64,000 nt of DNA from Paraburkholderia eburnea. GTDB taxonomy: Bacteria > Pseudomonadota > Gammaproteobacteria > Burkholderiales > Burkholderiaceae. The number at the start of each line of letters is the position of its first letter. Position 1 is the first letter of the stretch. Positions 43,962 through 52,285 of the stretch are shown piece by piece. The DNA is taken from NCBI RefSeq assembly GCF_002917095.1, contig NZ_PQGA01000011.1:62001-126000 (forward strand), read 5' to 3'. The position numbers were made by a program, and so were the translations under genes. The notes beneath the pieces were generated by a model that worked only from the letters and a program-made list of their open reading frames with translations, had not been told where the DNA came from and did not search any database.

Positions 43962-44873
43962 ATGGACCGCTTCAAGCAGATCGAAACTTTCGTGCGCGTC
44001 GCGGACGCAGGCAGTCTCGCGGCGGCAGCCCTGGAGGAAGGGGTGTCGCCGGTGATCCTCGGGCGGCGCATCGACGCGCTGGAAAAGCGCCTGGGCGTGA
44101 AGCTGATGTACCGCTCGACGCGGCGGCTGGTGGTGAGCGAGGAAGGCGGCGCGTTTCTCGAACGCTGCCGCGGCCTGCTGGTGGAGTGGGCGCAGGCCGA
44201 AAACGAGCTGTCGGCCGGGCGGCGCGTGGTGAACGGGCATCTGATCGTATCCGCGCCCGCGGCCTTCGGGCGCAAGCACGTCGCGCCGCTCGCGCCCGAA
44301 TTCCTCGCCGACAAACCCGAGCTACAACTGTCCTTCAACCTGACCGACCGCGTGGTCGATCTGGTGCGGGAGGGCTACGATCTGTCGATTCGCATCGGCG
44401 GGGCCGTCGATCCGAACTTCGTCGCCGTGAAGCTCGCGACGAACCGGCGCGTGGTGTGCGGCACGCCCGACTACTTCCGCCGCCACGGCAAGCCGAAGAC
44501 GCTCGAAGATCTGCCTGGCCACAATTGCCTCGCGTTCAATCTGCAGGGCGGGCAGAACCGCGGCTGGTATTTCCGCCGCAACGGCAAGCTCGCGACGGTG
44601 CGCGTGGGCGGCAATCTCGACTGCAACGACGGCGAACTGCTGCATCGCTGGGTGACGGAAGGGCTGGGGCTGGGCTGGCGCTCGACGTGGGAAATCGACG
44701 CGCAACTCGCGCGCGGCGAACTGGAGACCGTGCTCGACGAATACGCGCTGCCCGACTACGACATTCTTGCCGTGTATCCGCAGCAACGCTATGTGCCCGC
44801 CAAGGTGCGCTATTTCATCGACTATCTGAAAGAGGTGTATGCCCGGCCGGGATACTGGAGCGGCGTGGTCTGA
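43962..44873 (+). CDS. LysR-family transcriptional regulator, divergent from gcl
   Basis: This 303-residue LysR protein begins MDRFKQIETFVRVADAGSLA with the helix-turn-helix EEGVSPVILGRRIDALEKRL and the effector domain of the PBP2 type. It is divergent from gcl across a 199-bp shared promoter, so it probably controls the glyoxylate pathway. The effector is not known. The ATG at 43962 follows AGGAGA. Confidence 0.9.
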   Translation: MDRFKQIETFVRVADAGSLAAAALEEGVSPVILGRRIDALEKRLGVKLMYRSTRRLVVSEEGGAFLERCRGLLVEWAQAENELSAGRRVVNGHLIVSAPAAFGRKHVAPLAPEFLADKPELQLSFNLTDRVVDLVREGYDLSIRIGGAVDPNFVAVKLATNRRVVCGTPDYFRRHGKPKTLEDLPGHNCLAFNLQGGQNRGWYFRRNGKLATVRVGGNLDCNDGELLHRWVTEGLGLGWRSTWEIDAQLARGELETVLDEYALPDYDILAVYPQQRYVPAKVRYFIDYLKEVYARPGYWSGVV

Positions 44874-44879
44874 CTTTAA

Positions 44880-45275
44880 CTAGCCTACGACGATCACGCC
44901 GTTCATCGATTCGTGCCCCGAGCCGCAGAAAATATCGCAGAGAAACGGCACGTTGCCCGCATCGCCCGCCGTCGCGGCGACGCGCACCACGGCGCCTGGC
45001 GGCACATCGGCGCGCACGCCGAATTGCGGAATCGAAAAGCCCATCATCGTGTCCTGCGACGTGACTTCGAACACCACGCTCTCGTGCGGCGCGAGCGCGA
45101 TGTGGTCGGGCGTAAAGACGAAGCGGCGCGCGTGGACCTTGATGACGCGCGGCGCGATCTGCGCGTCCACGCGCATCAGCGCCGCTGCGCTTGCCACACC
45201 CGCTGCCGCGAGGGCCAGCCAGCGACGCCGGGCGAAGCGCGGCTCGCGTGCGCGAAGTAAATGAAGCTTGAGCAT
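44880..45275 (-). CDS. Periplasmic CuA-like cupredoxin (cytochrome oxidase subunit II-type domain)
   Basis: This 131-residue protein has an N-terminal signal anchor (RRRWLALAAAGVASAAALMR) and one cupredoxin domain. The copper loop CDIFCGSGHESM keeps Cys113, Cys117, His121 and Met124 of a CuA site. The first CuA histidine, expected in a DVIHSF-like segment, is Met78 here (QDTMMGFSIPQF). Binding of a binuclear copper is therefore uncertain. It follows the metallophosphoesterase by 47 bp. The start at 45275 is chosen because it gives a proper signal peptide. Confidence 0.8.
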   Translation of the reverse strand: MLKLHLLRAREPRFARRRWLALAAAGVASAAALMRVDAQIAPRVIKVHARRFVFTPDHIALAPHESVVFEVTSQDTMMGFSIPQFGVRADVPPGAVVRVAATAGDAGNVPFLCDIFCGSGHESMNGVIVVG

Positions 45276-45322
45276 GTTGGTCTCCTTGCCGATGCTGTTT
45301 TTGCGATCGGGCGATTCGGCGA

Positions 45323-46231
45323 TCAAACCGGATTGCGGATCGGCACTTCCGTGAGCGCATAGGCCTGCGGCGTGCCGTCCACCGCGACGTCGCGCCAGCC
45401 GAGGCCTTTATAAGGTGCAGCCGCGTCCCACGGCACCGGCGTTCTTTGCGGCTGCGACATCGGCGCGGGCAGTGCGAACATCAGCGAGCGCGCGGCGTGA
45501 TGCGCGATCGATCCCGTCATTGTGTGGTTCTCCTGATGAATATGGCCGTAGAACACGGTCACGTTCGCGTGCTTCTGCAGCAGCGCGATCGCCGCCGCGC
45601 CGTCGCGCGTGGCCCAGTCCCATTGCGGCGCAAGATCGAACAACGGCCGGTGCGTGAAGACGACGATGCGCGCGTCCTCGGGCTGGCGGCTCAGGTCGTC
45701 GGCGAGCCACGCAAGCTGCGCATCGCCGATGCGCCCAGCCGGATCGGACACGTTGTCGAGCGTGACGAAATGCACGCCGCGATGATCGAAGGTGTAGTGC
45801 GTCGGCCCGAATAGCTCGCGATACGCCTCGCCGTTGTCGAGGCTCGCATCGTGCTCGCCGGGCATCAGATAGAGCGGCTTCACGCGCAGGCCGCCGACGA
45901 TCTGCTGGAATTCGCGCATGCGGGCGCGGCGCACGGCGGGGTCGTCGGTGGTGTGCGTGAGGTCGCCCGTGAAGATGACGAAATCGGGCGTGGCGGGCAG
46001 GGCGTTCACGGCGGCGATGGCTTTCGGCAAGGTGCCTTTGGCGTCGGGATTGATCGCCGGGCCTTCGAAACCCCAGTGGGCGTCGGAGAGTTGCACGAAG
46101 AAAAAGTCGGCATGACCGGCCGTCTGACCCGATGCCCAGCCGGGCAGCGCCGAGGCGAATACGGCGCCGCCGCCGAGCGCGGCAAGCCGGAGAAAATCGC
46201 GCCGCTTGAGCGGGGCGCCTGCGTGGGACAT
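45323..46231 (-). CDS. Tat-exported metallophosphoesterase
   Basis: This 302-residue protein has a twin-arginine signal (KRRDFLRLAALGGGAVFASA). The calcineurin-like metal motifs are LSDAHWG, FTGDLTH, PGEHDAS, FTHRPLF and YGHIHQEN. The usual GNHD is GEHD here, a variant seen in a subgroup of these enzymes. It should act in the periplasm on a phosphoester of unknown identity. It is cotranscribed with the CuA-like protein and divergent from the sigma factor operon, which suggests joint control. Confidence 0.87.
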   Translation of the reverse strand: MSHAGAPLKRRDFLRLAALGGGAVFASALPGWASGQTAGHADFFFVQLSDAHWGFEGPAINPDAKGTLPKAIAAVNALPATPDFVIFTGDLTHTTDDPAVRRARMREFQQIVGGLRVKPLYLMPGEHDASLDNGEAYRELFGPTHYTFDHRGVHFVTLDNVSDPAGRIGDAQLAWLADDLSRQPEDARIVVFTHRPLFDLAPQWDWATRDGAAAIALLQKHANVTVFYGHIHQENHTMTGSIAHHAARSLMFALPAPMSQPQRTPVPWDAAAPYKGLGWRDVAVDGTPQAYALTEVPIRNPV

Positions 46232-46456
46232 GGTGGTCTCCTCGATGTGGGGCAAAAGCGGTATCGATCCGATGGTTGGGGACGTTGGCCGATCTCGTCA
46301 GGGGCTTTGTTTCGAACCGGCCTGCGTGTCTTACCGGTATTCGCGCGCAAACATTCCCGATTTATTTTTCGCTTTCGCGTGCATCCAGCGGGAATAAACT
46401 GGCCGGTGAGCGAGTCATGCAGGCGGTGAGAGAGAGCCACGGCACGAGGGGACGAT

Positions 46457-47245
46457 GTGGACGAAACCGCGAACGGGCAGCACGAAGGCGAGGGTCGTCA
46501 GGCGAGCGACGCGCTGGCGCTGGAGGTCGCGGCGCGCAGCCGCCGCTTCCAGGCGCTGACGCTGCCGCATCTGGACGCGGCCTACAACCTCGCGCGCTGG
46601 CTCTCGCGCAGTCCCGGCGACGCCGAGGACATCGTGCAGGAAGCGTTTCTGCGCGCGTTTCGCTTCTTCGATACGTTTCGCGGCGACGAGGCGCGGCCCT
46701 GGCTGCTCGCGATCGTGCGCCGCGTCTGGTACGACGAATGGCGGCGGCGCGCGGGCGCGCAGGAGGTGGCGCAATTCGACGAGTTGCGCGACGACGTTGC
46801 GCCCGAAGGCTGGGACACGGGCGGCGTCGATCCGGAAACGCTCGCGATTCGCGCGGAATCCACGCGGCACGTGCACGAGGCGTTGCAGCGCCTGCCGGTG
46901 GAGTATCGCGAAGTGCTGGTGCTGCGCGAACTGGAAGAACTGGAATACCGCGAGATCGCCACGGTGATCGACGTGCCGATGGGCACGGTGATGTCGCGGC
47001 TGGCGCGCGCCCGCAAGCGTCTCGCGGCGCTGCTGGCGGCGCAAGGTCATGGCGCGCGCAATGGTGGCAACGAGAAGGGCGATTTAGCAGTCGGGGGAAG
47101 TAGCGGTAAAGCCTGGAGACCATCCGGCCGGGGGCCAGACGACCGGTTCCGCGAGGAGCCGGCCGTCGACGGCGGAGCGCACGAGCCGCGTGCGCGGAAT
47201 CGCCCCGTCGGCCCACGCACCACGGAGGCGCCTGATGAACTGTGA
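46457..47245 (+). CDS. ECF-type RNA polymerase sigma factor
   Basis: This 262-residue protein has sigma region 2 (LDAAYNLARWLSRSPGDAED, then IVQEAFLRAFRFFDTF) and region 4 (LPVEYREVLVLRELEELEYR, then EIATVIDVPMGTVMSRLARA). The GTG at 46457 is the only good start. About 60 residues after region 4 are low in complexity and hydrophilic, making it longer than most ECF factors (about 190). The anti-sigma gene overlaps its end by 11 bp, so the two are coupled. Its likely targets include the divergent periplasmic genes. Confidence 0.9.
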   Translation: MDETANGQHEGEGRQASDALALEVAARSRRFQALTLPHLDAAYNLARWLSRSPGDAEDIVQEAFLRAFRFFDTFRGDEARPWLLAIVRRVWYDEWRRRAGAQEVAQFDELRDDVAPEGWDTGGVDPETLAIRAESTRHVHEALQRLPVEYREVLVLRELEELEYREIATVIDVPMGTVMSRLARARKRLAALLAAQGHGARNGGNEKGDLAVGGSSGKAWRPSGRGPDDRFREEPAVDGGAHEPRARNRPVGPRTTEAPDEL

Positions 47246-48146
47246 CGAAGCGCGCCCGCTGGTCGACGCCAGCGTCGACCGGGAACTGTCCGCCGCCGAT
47301 GAATGGCGTGTGCGTGAGCATCTGGCCGGCTGCGTGCCGTGCCGCCGCGCGGTGGCGCAGGTCGAAGCGATTTCCCGTATCGCCCATGAGGCGCCGTATC
47401 ATCGCGCACCGGCGGGTTTGGCCGCGCGCATTGTCACGGCGTTGCCGCCTGCGCTCGCGCCCGATGCCGCAGAAATTCCCCCTGCGCGCACGCCGGAGCG
47501 GATCGCGCCCGTGCGTGGCGGCGGCTGGCTCCGCGCTTTGCGTGGATGGCGCGACCGGTTGCGAGCCGGTCCGGCTGTCACAGGGCCGTCAGGCGTGGGC
47601 GCAACGGGTTTGGCCTGGGCGGGCAGTGCGGTGCTGCTGCTCTGCGCGCTCGGCGTCGCGCTTACGCTGCATCTGCGCACGCCCGCTGCGGATAGCGCGT
47701 TCGTCGACGAACTGGTCGCCAGCCACATCCGTGCGCAGATTTCGGGGCGCGATCTCGATGTGATCTCCACGGACCGCCATACCGTGAAGCCGTGGTTCAA
47801 CGGCCGTATCGACTATGCGCCGCCGGTCGAGGATTTCACCGCGCAGGGCTTTGCGCTGGTCGGCGGGCGGCTCGATTACGTGGGACGCGAGCGGGTCGCG
47901 GTGCTGGTGTATCGCTTCCGCAAACACGTGATCGACCTGTATGTGTTTCCCCCTGATGCGGCGGGCCAGGCGCAGCCGGGCACAACGCCGCGCGCGAGCG
48001 ACGGCTATGCGCTGCTGCGCTGGCAGGCCGCCGGCATGACGTGGTGGGCTGTCACGGATGCGGGGCCGGATGCGCTGGTGGCCTTGCGCGCGGCGCTCGA
48101 TGCGCGGCTCGCGGACGGCTCGCCGGGCGTTGAAGCGCGGCCGTAA
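47235..48146 (+). CDS. Zinc-finger transmembrane anti-sigma factor
   Basis: This 303-residue protein has an N-terminal ZAS motif (His29-x3-Cys33-x2-Cys36 in EHLAGCVPCRR), one membrane helix (GLAWAGSAVLLLCALGVALT) and a periplasmic domain with VKPWFNGRIDYAPPVEDF and VAVLVYRFRKHVIDLYVFP. It should hold the ECF sigma factor at the membrane until an envelope signal is sensed. The start at 47235 has GGAGG upstream and overlaps the sigma gene. Confidence 0.9.
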   Translation: MNCDEARPLVDASVDRELSAADEWRVREHLAGCVPCRRAVAQVEAISRIAHEAPYHRAPAGLAARIVTALPPALAPDAAEIPPARTPERIAPVRGGGWLRALRGWRDRLRAGPAVTGPSGVGATGLAWAGSAVLLLCALGVALTLHLRTPAADSAFVDELVASHIRAQISGRDLDVISTDRHTVKPWFNGRIDYAPPVEDFTAQGFALVGGRLDYVGRERVAVLVYRFRKHVIDLYVFPPDAAGQAQPGTTPRASDGYALLRWQAAGMTWWAVTDAGPDALVALRAALDARLADGSPGVEARP

Positions 48147-48255
48147 GCGCGAATTCCGCCCGAAGGCGGCCGACTTCGCCAGTTCGCGCCCCCCCGCGCG
48201 GCCGCGCAAGTCCTTGAAAATACGCCTGAAACGACGCGCGAACCGCTGAATCCAG

Positions 48256-48284
48256 TTGCGCGAGGCGTCTCATCGCGCTATACT
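48256..48284 (+). promoter_or_regulatory. Sigma-70 promoter of the rpsF operon
   Basis: TTGCGC and TATACT are separated by 17 bp, about 65 bp before the rpsF start codon. Confidence 0.7.
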
Positions 48285-48298
48285 CTTCGGCTTCTCAC

Positions 48299-48335
48299 TT
48301 GCCGCACCGGTTCCGACGCCCGGGTGGCTTTAATC
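48299..48335 (+). promoter_or_regulatory. Putative S6:S18-binding leader in rpsF mRNA
   Basis: The leader contains CACCGG, TTCCGACG and CCGGGTGG blocks that can form a stem with a bulged CCG, like the known S6:S18 autoregulatory motif of rpsF operons. The fold was judged by eye only. Confidence 0.45.
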
Positions 48336-48349
48336 CACAAGGAGTGAAT

Positions 48350-48721
48350 ATGCGTCATTACGAAATCGTATTTATCGTGCACCCCGATCAAAGCGAGCAA
48401 GTGCCCGCGATGATCGAGCGTTACAAGAGCACGATCACGTCGCACGGTGGCCAGATCCACCGTATCGAAGACTGGGGCCGTCGCCAACTGGCCTACATGA
48501 TCGAGAAACTCGCGAAGGCTCACTACGTCTGCATGAACATCGAATGCGACCAGACGACGCTCGACGAACTCGAACACGCGTTCAAGTTCAACGACGCTGT
48601 GCTGCGTCACCTCATCGTCAAGATGAAGAAGGCCGAAACCGGCCCGTCGCCGATGATGAAGGAAGTGCAGCGCGAAGAAGCCAAGAAGGCGGCTGCCCAG
48701 CCGACCGAAGCGCAGGCTTAA
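48350..48721 (+). CDS. rpsF: 30S ribosomal protein S6
   Basis: This 123-residue protein begins MRHYEIVFIVHPDQSEQVPA and has IEDWGRRQLAYMIEKLAKAH, both S6 marks. It binds S18 on the 30S platform. The C-terminal tail is Ala/Glu/Gln-rich. A GGAG ribosome site precedes the start at 48350. It is first in rpsF-priB-rpsR-rplI. Confidence 0.98.
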   Translation: MRHYEIVFIVHPDQSEQVPAMIERYKSTITSHGGQIHRIEDWGRRQLAYMIEKLAKAHYVCMNIECDQTTLDELEHAFKFNDAVLRHLIVKMKKAETGPSPMMKEVQREEAKKAAAQPTEAQA

Positions 48722-48769
48722 GTTTGTAAGCCATCAGGATTTGCGTAACTCATTGCTTAAGCCCACTGC

Positions 48770-49069
48770 GTGAACAGGCTGCAACTCACGGCTAGCGTCG
48801 TCGAACGCGAACCGGTGCGGTATACCCCCGCCGGCGTTCCGATTGCCAGCGTCACGTTGCAGCACCGCACGGAAGTCGTCGAGGCCGGGATTCCCCGCTT
48901 CGTCGAACTGACGATGCCCGCAGTCGCGGCCGGCAAGGCCTGCGGTCTGGTCGAAAGTTGTGCGTTGGGCGTGGAAGCGCTCTTCACCGGCTTTCTGGCG
49001 AAAAAGCACCGCAACGCGCGAACCCTGGTGTTTCACATCACCGAAATGCAAGGCACAGGAAAGGACTAA
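48770..49069 (+). CDS. priB: Primosomal replication protein N (PriB)
   Basis: This 99-residue OB-fold protein binds single-stranded DNA and stimulates PriA in replication restart. It starts at a GTG: VNRLQLTASVVEREPVRYTP. The segment GIPRFVELTMPAVAAG is typical of betaproteobacterial PriB. It lies between rpsF and rpsR, the conserved position, and its stop is 2 bp before the rpsR start. Confidence 0.95.
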   Translation: MNRLQLTASVVEREPVRYTPAGVPIASVTLQHRTEVVEAGIPRFVELTMPAVAAGKACGLVESCALGVEALFTGFLAKKHRNARTLVFHITEMQGTGKD

Positions 49070-49071
49070 TC

Positions 49072-49347
49072 ATGCCCCGCCCGACTGGTAAGAAATTCGA
49101 CAAGCGTCGTCAGCAACAAAACCCGCTCTTCAAGCGCAAGAAGTTCTGCCGCTTCACGGCTGCAGGCGTCGATCAGATCGACTACAAGGACATCGAAACG
49201 CTGAAGGACTTCATCGGCGAAAACGGCAAGATCACGCCGGCACGTCTGACGGGTACGAAGGCCCACTATCAGCGTCAGCTGGACACGGCTATCAAGCGCG
49301 CGCGTTTCCTCGCGCTGATGCCGTACACCGACCAGCACAAGGCCTAA
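49072..49347 (+). CDS. rpsR: 30S ribosomal protein S18
   Basis: This 91-residue protein has the S18 core KKFCRFTAAGVDQIDYKDIE and ITPARLTGTKAHYQRQLDTA, ending AIKRARFLALMPYTD. It contains a single cysteine, so it is the zinc-independent form. The start at 49072 follows the priB stop by 2 bp with AAGGACT as ribosome site. Confidence 0.98.
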   Translation: MPRPTGKKFDKRRQQQNPLFKRKKFCRFTAAGVDQIDYKDIETLKDFIGENGKITPARLTGTKAHYQRQLDTAIKRARFLALMPYTDQHKA

Positions 49348-49374
49348 TAAGACGACGCGATAAGGAGCAATAGA

Positions 49375-49827
49375 ATGCAGATCATTCTTCTGGAAAAAGT
49401 CGTCAACCTGGGTAACCTCGGCGACATCGTCAAGGTGAAGGACGGTTACGCACGTAACTTCCTGATCCCGAACAAGAAGGCACGCCGTGCTACGAAGGAC
49501 GCAATCGCCGAATTCGAAGTCCGCCGCGCAGAACTCGAAAAGGCCGCCGCTGAAAAGCTGGCAGCCGCTCAAGCCGAAGGCGAAAAGCTGAACGGCCTGA
49601 CCGTCCAGATCGGCCAGAAGGCCGGCGTGGACGGCCGTCTGTTCGGTTCGGTCACGAACGCTGACATCGCTGAAGCACTCGGCAAGGTCGGCTTCGCAGT
49701 GGAAAAGGCGCAAGTGCGTCTGCCGGAAGGCCCGCTGAAGATGGTTGGCGATCATCCGGTGCAGGTTTCCCTGCACACCGACGTCCTCGTCGACGTCACG
49801 GTGTCGGTGCTGGGCGAACACGCCTAA
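49375..49827 (+). CDS. rplI: 50S ribosomal protein L9
   Basis: This 150-residue protein begins MQIILLEKVVNLGNLGDIVK with the N-terminal RNA-binding domain, followed by a long Ala/Glu-rich helix (about residues 42-75) and the C-terminal domain. L9 bridges to neighbouring ribosomes and affects frame maintenance. It ends the operon, followed by a strong terminator. Confidence 0.98.
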   Translation: MQIILLEKVVNLGNLGDIVKVKDGYARNFLIPNKKARRATKDAIAEFEVRRAELEKAAAEKLAAAQAEGEKLNGLTVQIGQKAGVDGRLFGSVTNADIAEALGKVGFAVEKAQVRLPEGPLKMVGDHPVQVSLHTDVLVDVTVSVLGEHA

Positions 49828-49881
49828 GCACGTTGCCAGCGGCCCGCAAGGGTCGCTTGCCGTCTTACGACGCATAAAAAC

Positions 49882-49917
49882 AAAAAAGGCAGGAGCCGCA
49901 GGGCTTCTGCCTTTTTT
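49882..49917 (+). terminator. Terminator of the rpsF-rplI operon
   Basis: A stem of about 15 bp (AAAAAAGGCAGGAGC/GCTTCTGCCTTTTTT, one G-T pair) ends in TTTTTT. Degenerate GCTTGTTCC repeats follow up to dnaB. Confidence 0.9.
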
Positions 49918-50061
49918 GTTGCTCGCTTGTTCCGCGCTTGCCCCATGCTTGTTCCTTGCTTGTTCCGCATTGGCTGCGCACTTGTTGCGTGACTGCCGGA
50001 CTGCCTTTTTGCGCTTTTTGAAGCTTGTGAGCGCTCGCCCGCTGCCCGATAATTGCCCTCC

Positions 50062-51444
50062 ATGAACGCTCCGAAAGATCCCCAACTCGAATCGCTGAAA
50101 GTCCCGCCGCATTCGATCGAGGCCGAACAGTCGGTACTCGGCGGCCTGCTGCTGGATAACGGCGCCTGGGACCGGATTGCCGACTTCCTCTCGCAAAGCG
50201 ACTTCTACCGCTACGATCACCGCGTCATCTACGAGCATATCGGTCGCCTGATCGCGTCCTCGCGTCCGGCCGACGTGGTGACGGTGTACGAAGCGCTCGG
50301 CAACTCGGGCAAGGCCGAGGACGTCGGCGGCCTTGCGTACCTGAACGCGCTCGCGCAGAACACGCCGAGCGCGGCGAACATCCGCCGCTACGCGGAAATC
50401 GTGCGCGACCGTGCGGTGCTGCGCCGACTGGTATCGGTGGCCGACGAAATTTCCGCCGACGCGTTCAATCCGCAGGGCAAGGAAGTGCGCCAGTTGCTCG
50501 ACGAGGCCGAGTCGAAGGTGTTCTCGATCGCCGAAGACGGCGCGCGCGGTACCCAGGGCTTTCTCGAAATCGGGCCGCTGCTCACGCAGGTGGTCGAGCG
50601 CATCGACACGCTCTATCACACGGCCAACCCGAGCGACGTGACGGGCACGCCCACGGGTTTCATCGACCTCGACCGCATGACGTCGGGCATGCACGGCGGC
50701 GAACTCATCATCGTGGCGGGCCGCCCGTCGATGGGTAAGACGGCGTTTTCGATGAACGTCGGCGAATACGTGGCGGTGGAGTATGGCCTGCCGGTCGCGG
50801 TGTTCTCGATGGAAATGCCGGGCACGCAGCTCATCATGCGTATGCTGGGTTCGGTCGGCCGACTGGACCAGCACCGTATGCGAACTGGCCGCCTCACGGA
50901 CGAAGATTGGCCCAAGCTCACGCACGCCGTGCAGAAAATGAGCGAGGCGCAGATTTTCATCGACGAAACCGGCGGTCTGAACCCGATGGAGCTGCGTTCG
51001 CGCGCGCGGCGTCTGTCGCGCCAGTGCGGCAAGCTCGGCCTCATCATCATCGACTACCTGCAGCTGATGAGCGGCTCGGGCAGCGGCGAAAACCGGGCGA
51101 CCGAAATTTCCGAAATTTCGCGTTCGCTCAAGAGCCTCGCCAAGGAACTCGATGTGCCCGTGATTGCGCTCTCGCAGCTCAATCGTGGACTTGAGCAGCG
51201 TCCGAACAAGCGTCCGGTGATGTCCGACCTGCGCGAATCGGGCGCAATTGAACAGGATGCTGACGTCATCCTGTTTATTTACCGCGACGAAGTCTACAAC
51301 CCCGACAGTCCCGACAAGGGCACCGCCGAGATCATCATCGGCAAACAGCGTAACGGCCCGATCGGGCCCGTTCGCCTCACGTTCCACGGTCAATACACGA
51401 AGTTCGATAATTTTGCGGGAGCGCAGAACTTCTACGGCGAGTGA
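50062..51444 (+). CDS. dnaB: Replicative DNA helicase DnaB
   Basis: This 460-residue hexameric helicase has the N-terminal collar domain (VPPHSIEAEQSVLGGLLLDN) and the RecA-like motor with Walker A GRPSMGKTAF at residues 220-229, VFSMEMPG, IIIDYLQLMSGSG (Walker B) and MSDLRESGAIEQDADVILFI. No intein is inserted in the motor. The start at 50062 (MNAPKDPQLE) is family-typical, although no good ribosome site is seen. It follows the rplI terminator in the same orientation. Confidence 0.97.
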   Translation: MNAPKDPQLESLKVPPHSIEAEQSVLGGLLLDNGAWDRIADFLSQSDFYRYDHRVIYEHIGRLIASSRPADVVTVYEALGNSGKAEDVGGLAYLNALAQNTPSAANIRRYAEIVRDRAVLRRLVSVADEISADAFNPQGKEVRQLLDEAESKVFSIAEDGARGTQGFLEIGPLLTQVVERIDTLYHTANPSDVTGTPTGFIDLDRMTSGMHGGELIIVAGRPSMGKTAFSMNVGEYVAVEYGLPVAVFSMEMPGTQLIMRMLGSVGRLDQHRMRTGRLTDEDWPKLTHAVQKMSEAQIFIDETGGLNPMELRSRARRLSRQCGKLGLIIIDYLQLMSGSGSGENRATEISEISRSLKSLAKELDVPVIALSQLNRGLEQRPNKRPVMSDLRESGAIEQDADVILFIYRDEVYNPDSPDKGTAEIIIGKQRNGPIGPVRLTFHGQYTKFDNFAGAQNFYGE

Positions 51445-51573
51445 CGTCCGGGTGGCGTCCGAAGCACGCCGGAATTTGACGTGGAGTCAAGCCGGAACCC
51501 ATGCGCGTGCGCCATAGTGGCGCAAATGCCGCTTGGGTAGCCGGCGACAAGTGCGGCCGCCAGTCCGTAACGC

Positions 51574-51624
51574 TACAATATTGCCGTTTTATGACGGCCA
51601 TCTTGCCGTTTTGTGACGGCAATT
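51574..51624 (+). promoter_or_regulatory. Promoter and two tandem dyad operators upstream of the DUF47-PiT pair
   Basis: A TACAAT -10-like element (51574-51579) is followed by two 22-bp tandem units (51581-51602 and 51603-51624). Each contains the dyad GCCGT-N6-ACGGC (51583-51598 and 51605-51620). The dyads are two helical turns apart, which fits cooperative repressor binding. As RNA they would form two small hairpins. The binding factor is unknown. Confidence 0.65.
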
Positions 51625-51647
51625 CGAGACCAATTACCGGGATTCCA

Positions 51648-52274
51648 ATGTTCGGTCGCTTCATGCCCACCGAGGGCAAGTTCTTCGAAATCTTCAACGC
51701 GCACGCGAAGTGCATCGTTTCCGCAAGCCGTGAGCTCGAGCTCGTGATCGACAATCTGGCTGACGCGGAAGTCCACAAACAGAATGTGCAGGCCGCCGAA
51801 AAGGCCGCCGACAAGCTCACGCACGAAGCGATTGACCTGCTGCACAAGACTTTCATCACGCCGCTCGACCGCGACGAGATCCACAAGCTGATCACGACGA
51901 TGGACGACTGCCTCGACCTCATGGAGGACGTCGCCACGGCCATTTCGCTGTACGACGTCCAGGCGGTCACCGCCGAGGCGAGCCAGCTCGCGCACGTGGT
52001 CACGGCCACGGCCGAGCGCGTGCAGGCTGCGGTCGCGCTGCTCTCCGACATGAAGCAGGCGCGGGAGATCCTCAAGGCCTGCGAGGACATCGACCGTCTG
52101 GAGTCGGACGCCGACCGCCTGCTGCGCGGCGCGATCTCCAAGCTCTTCCGCGAGGAAGACGATGTCAAGAATCTGATCAAGCTGAAGGCGATCTACGAAT
52201 TGCTCGAAGCGATCACGGACAAGTGCGAGGATGTCGCGAACATCATCGAAGGCATCGTGCTAGAGAACGCCTGA
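51648..52274 (+). CDS. DUF47/PhoU-like protein linked to phosphate transport
   Basis: This 208-residue all-helical protein begins MFGRFMPTEGKFFEIFNAHA and has the family segment DREADRLL-like DRLESDADRLLRGAISKLFR and KAIYELLEAITDKCEDVANI, which carries the acidic metal-binding pattern of PhoU-like proteins. It is paired with the PiT transporter gene 11 bp downstream, an arrangement conserved in many bacteria. It probably regulates PiT activity. Start at 51648 is preferred over a frame that begins upstream of the promoter. Confidence 0.9.
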   Translation: MFGRFMPTEGKFFEIFNAHAKCIVSASRELELVIDNLADAEVHKQNVQAAEKAADKLTHEAIDLLHKTFITPLDRDEIHKLITTMDDCLDLMEDVATAISLYDVQAVTAEASQLAHVVTATAERVQAAVALLSDMKQAREILKACEDIDRLESDADRLLRGAISKLFREEDDVKNLIKLKAIYELLEAITDKCEDVANIIEGIVLENA

Positions 52275-52285
52275 GCGGGACCACG

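Noticed and set aside
49066..51393. A 775-codon open frame on the minus strand opposite rpsR-rplI-dnaB
   Set aside because: It is the antisense shadow of four certain genes in GC-rich DNA. It has no family-like segments.
50062..51444. Intein in dnaB
   Set aside because: The motor motifs follow at normal spacing and total length is 460 residues.
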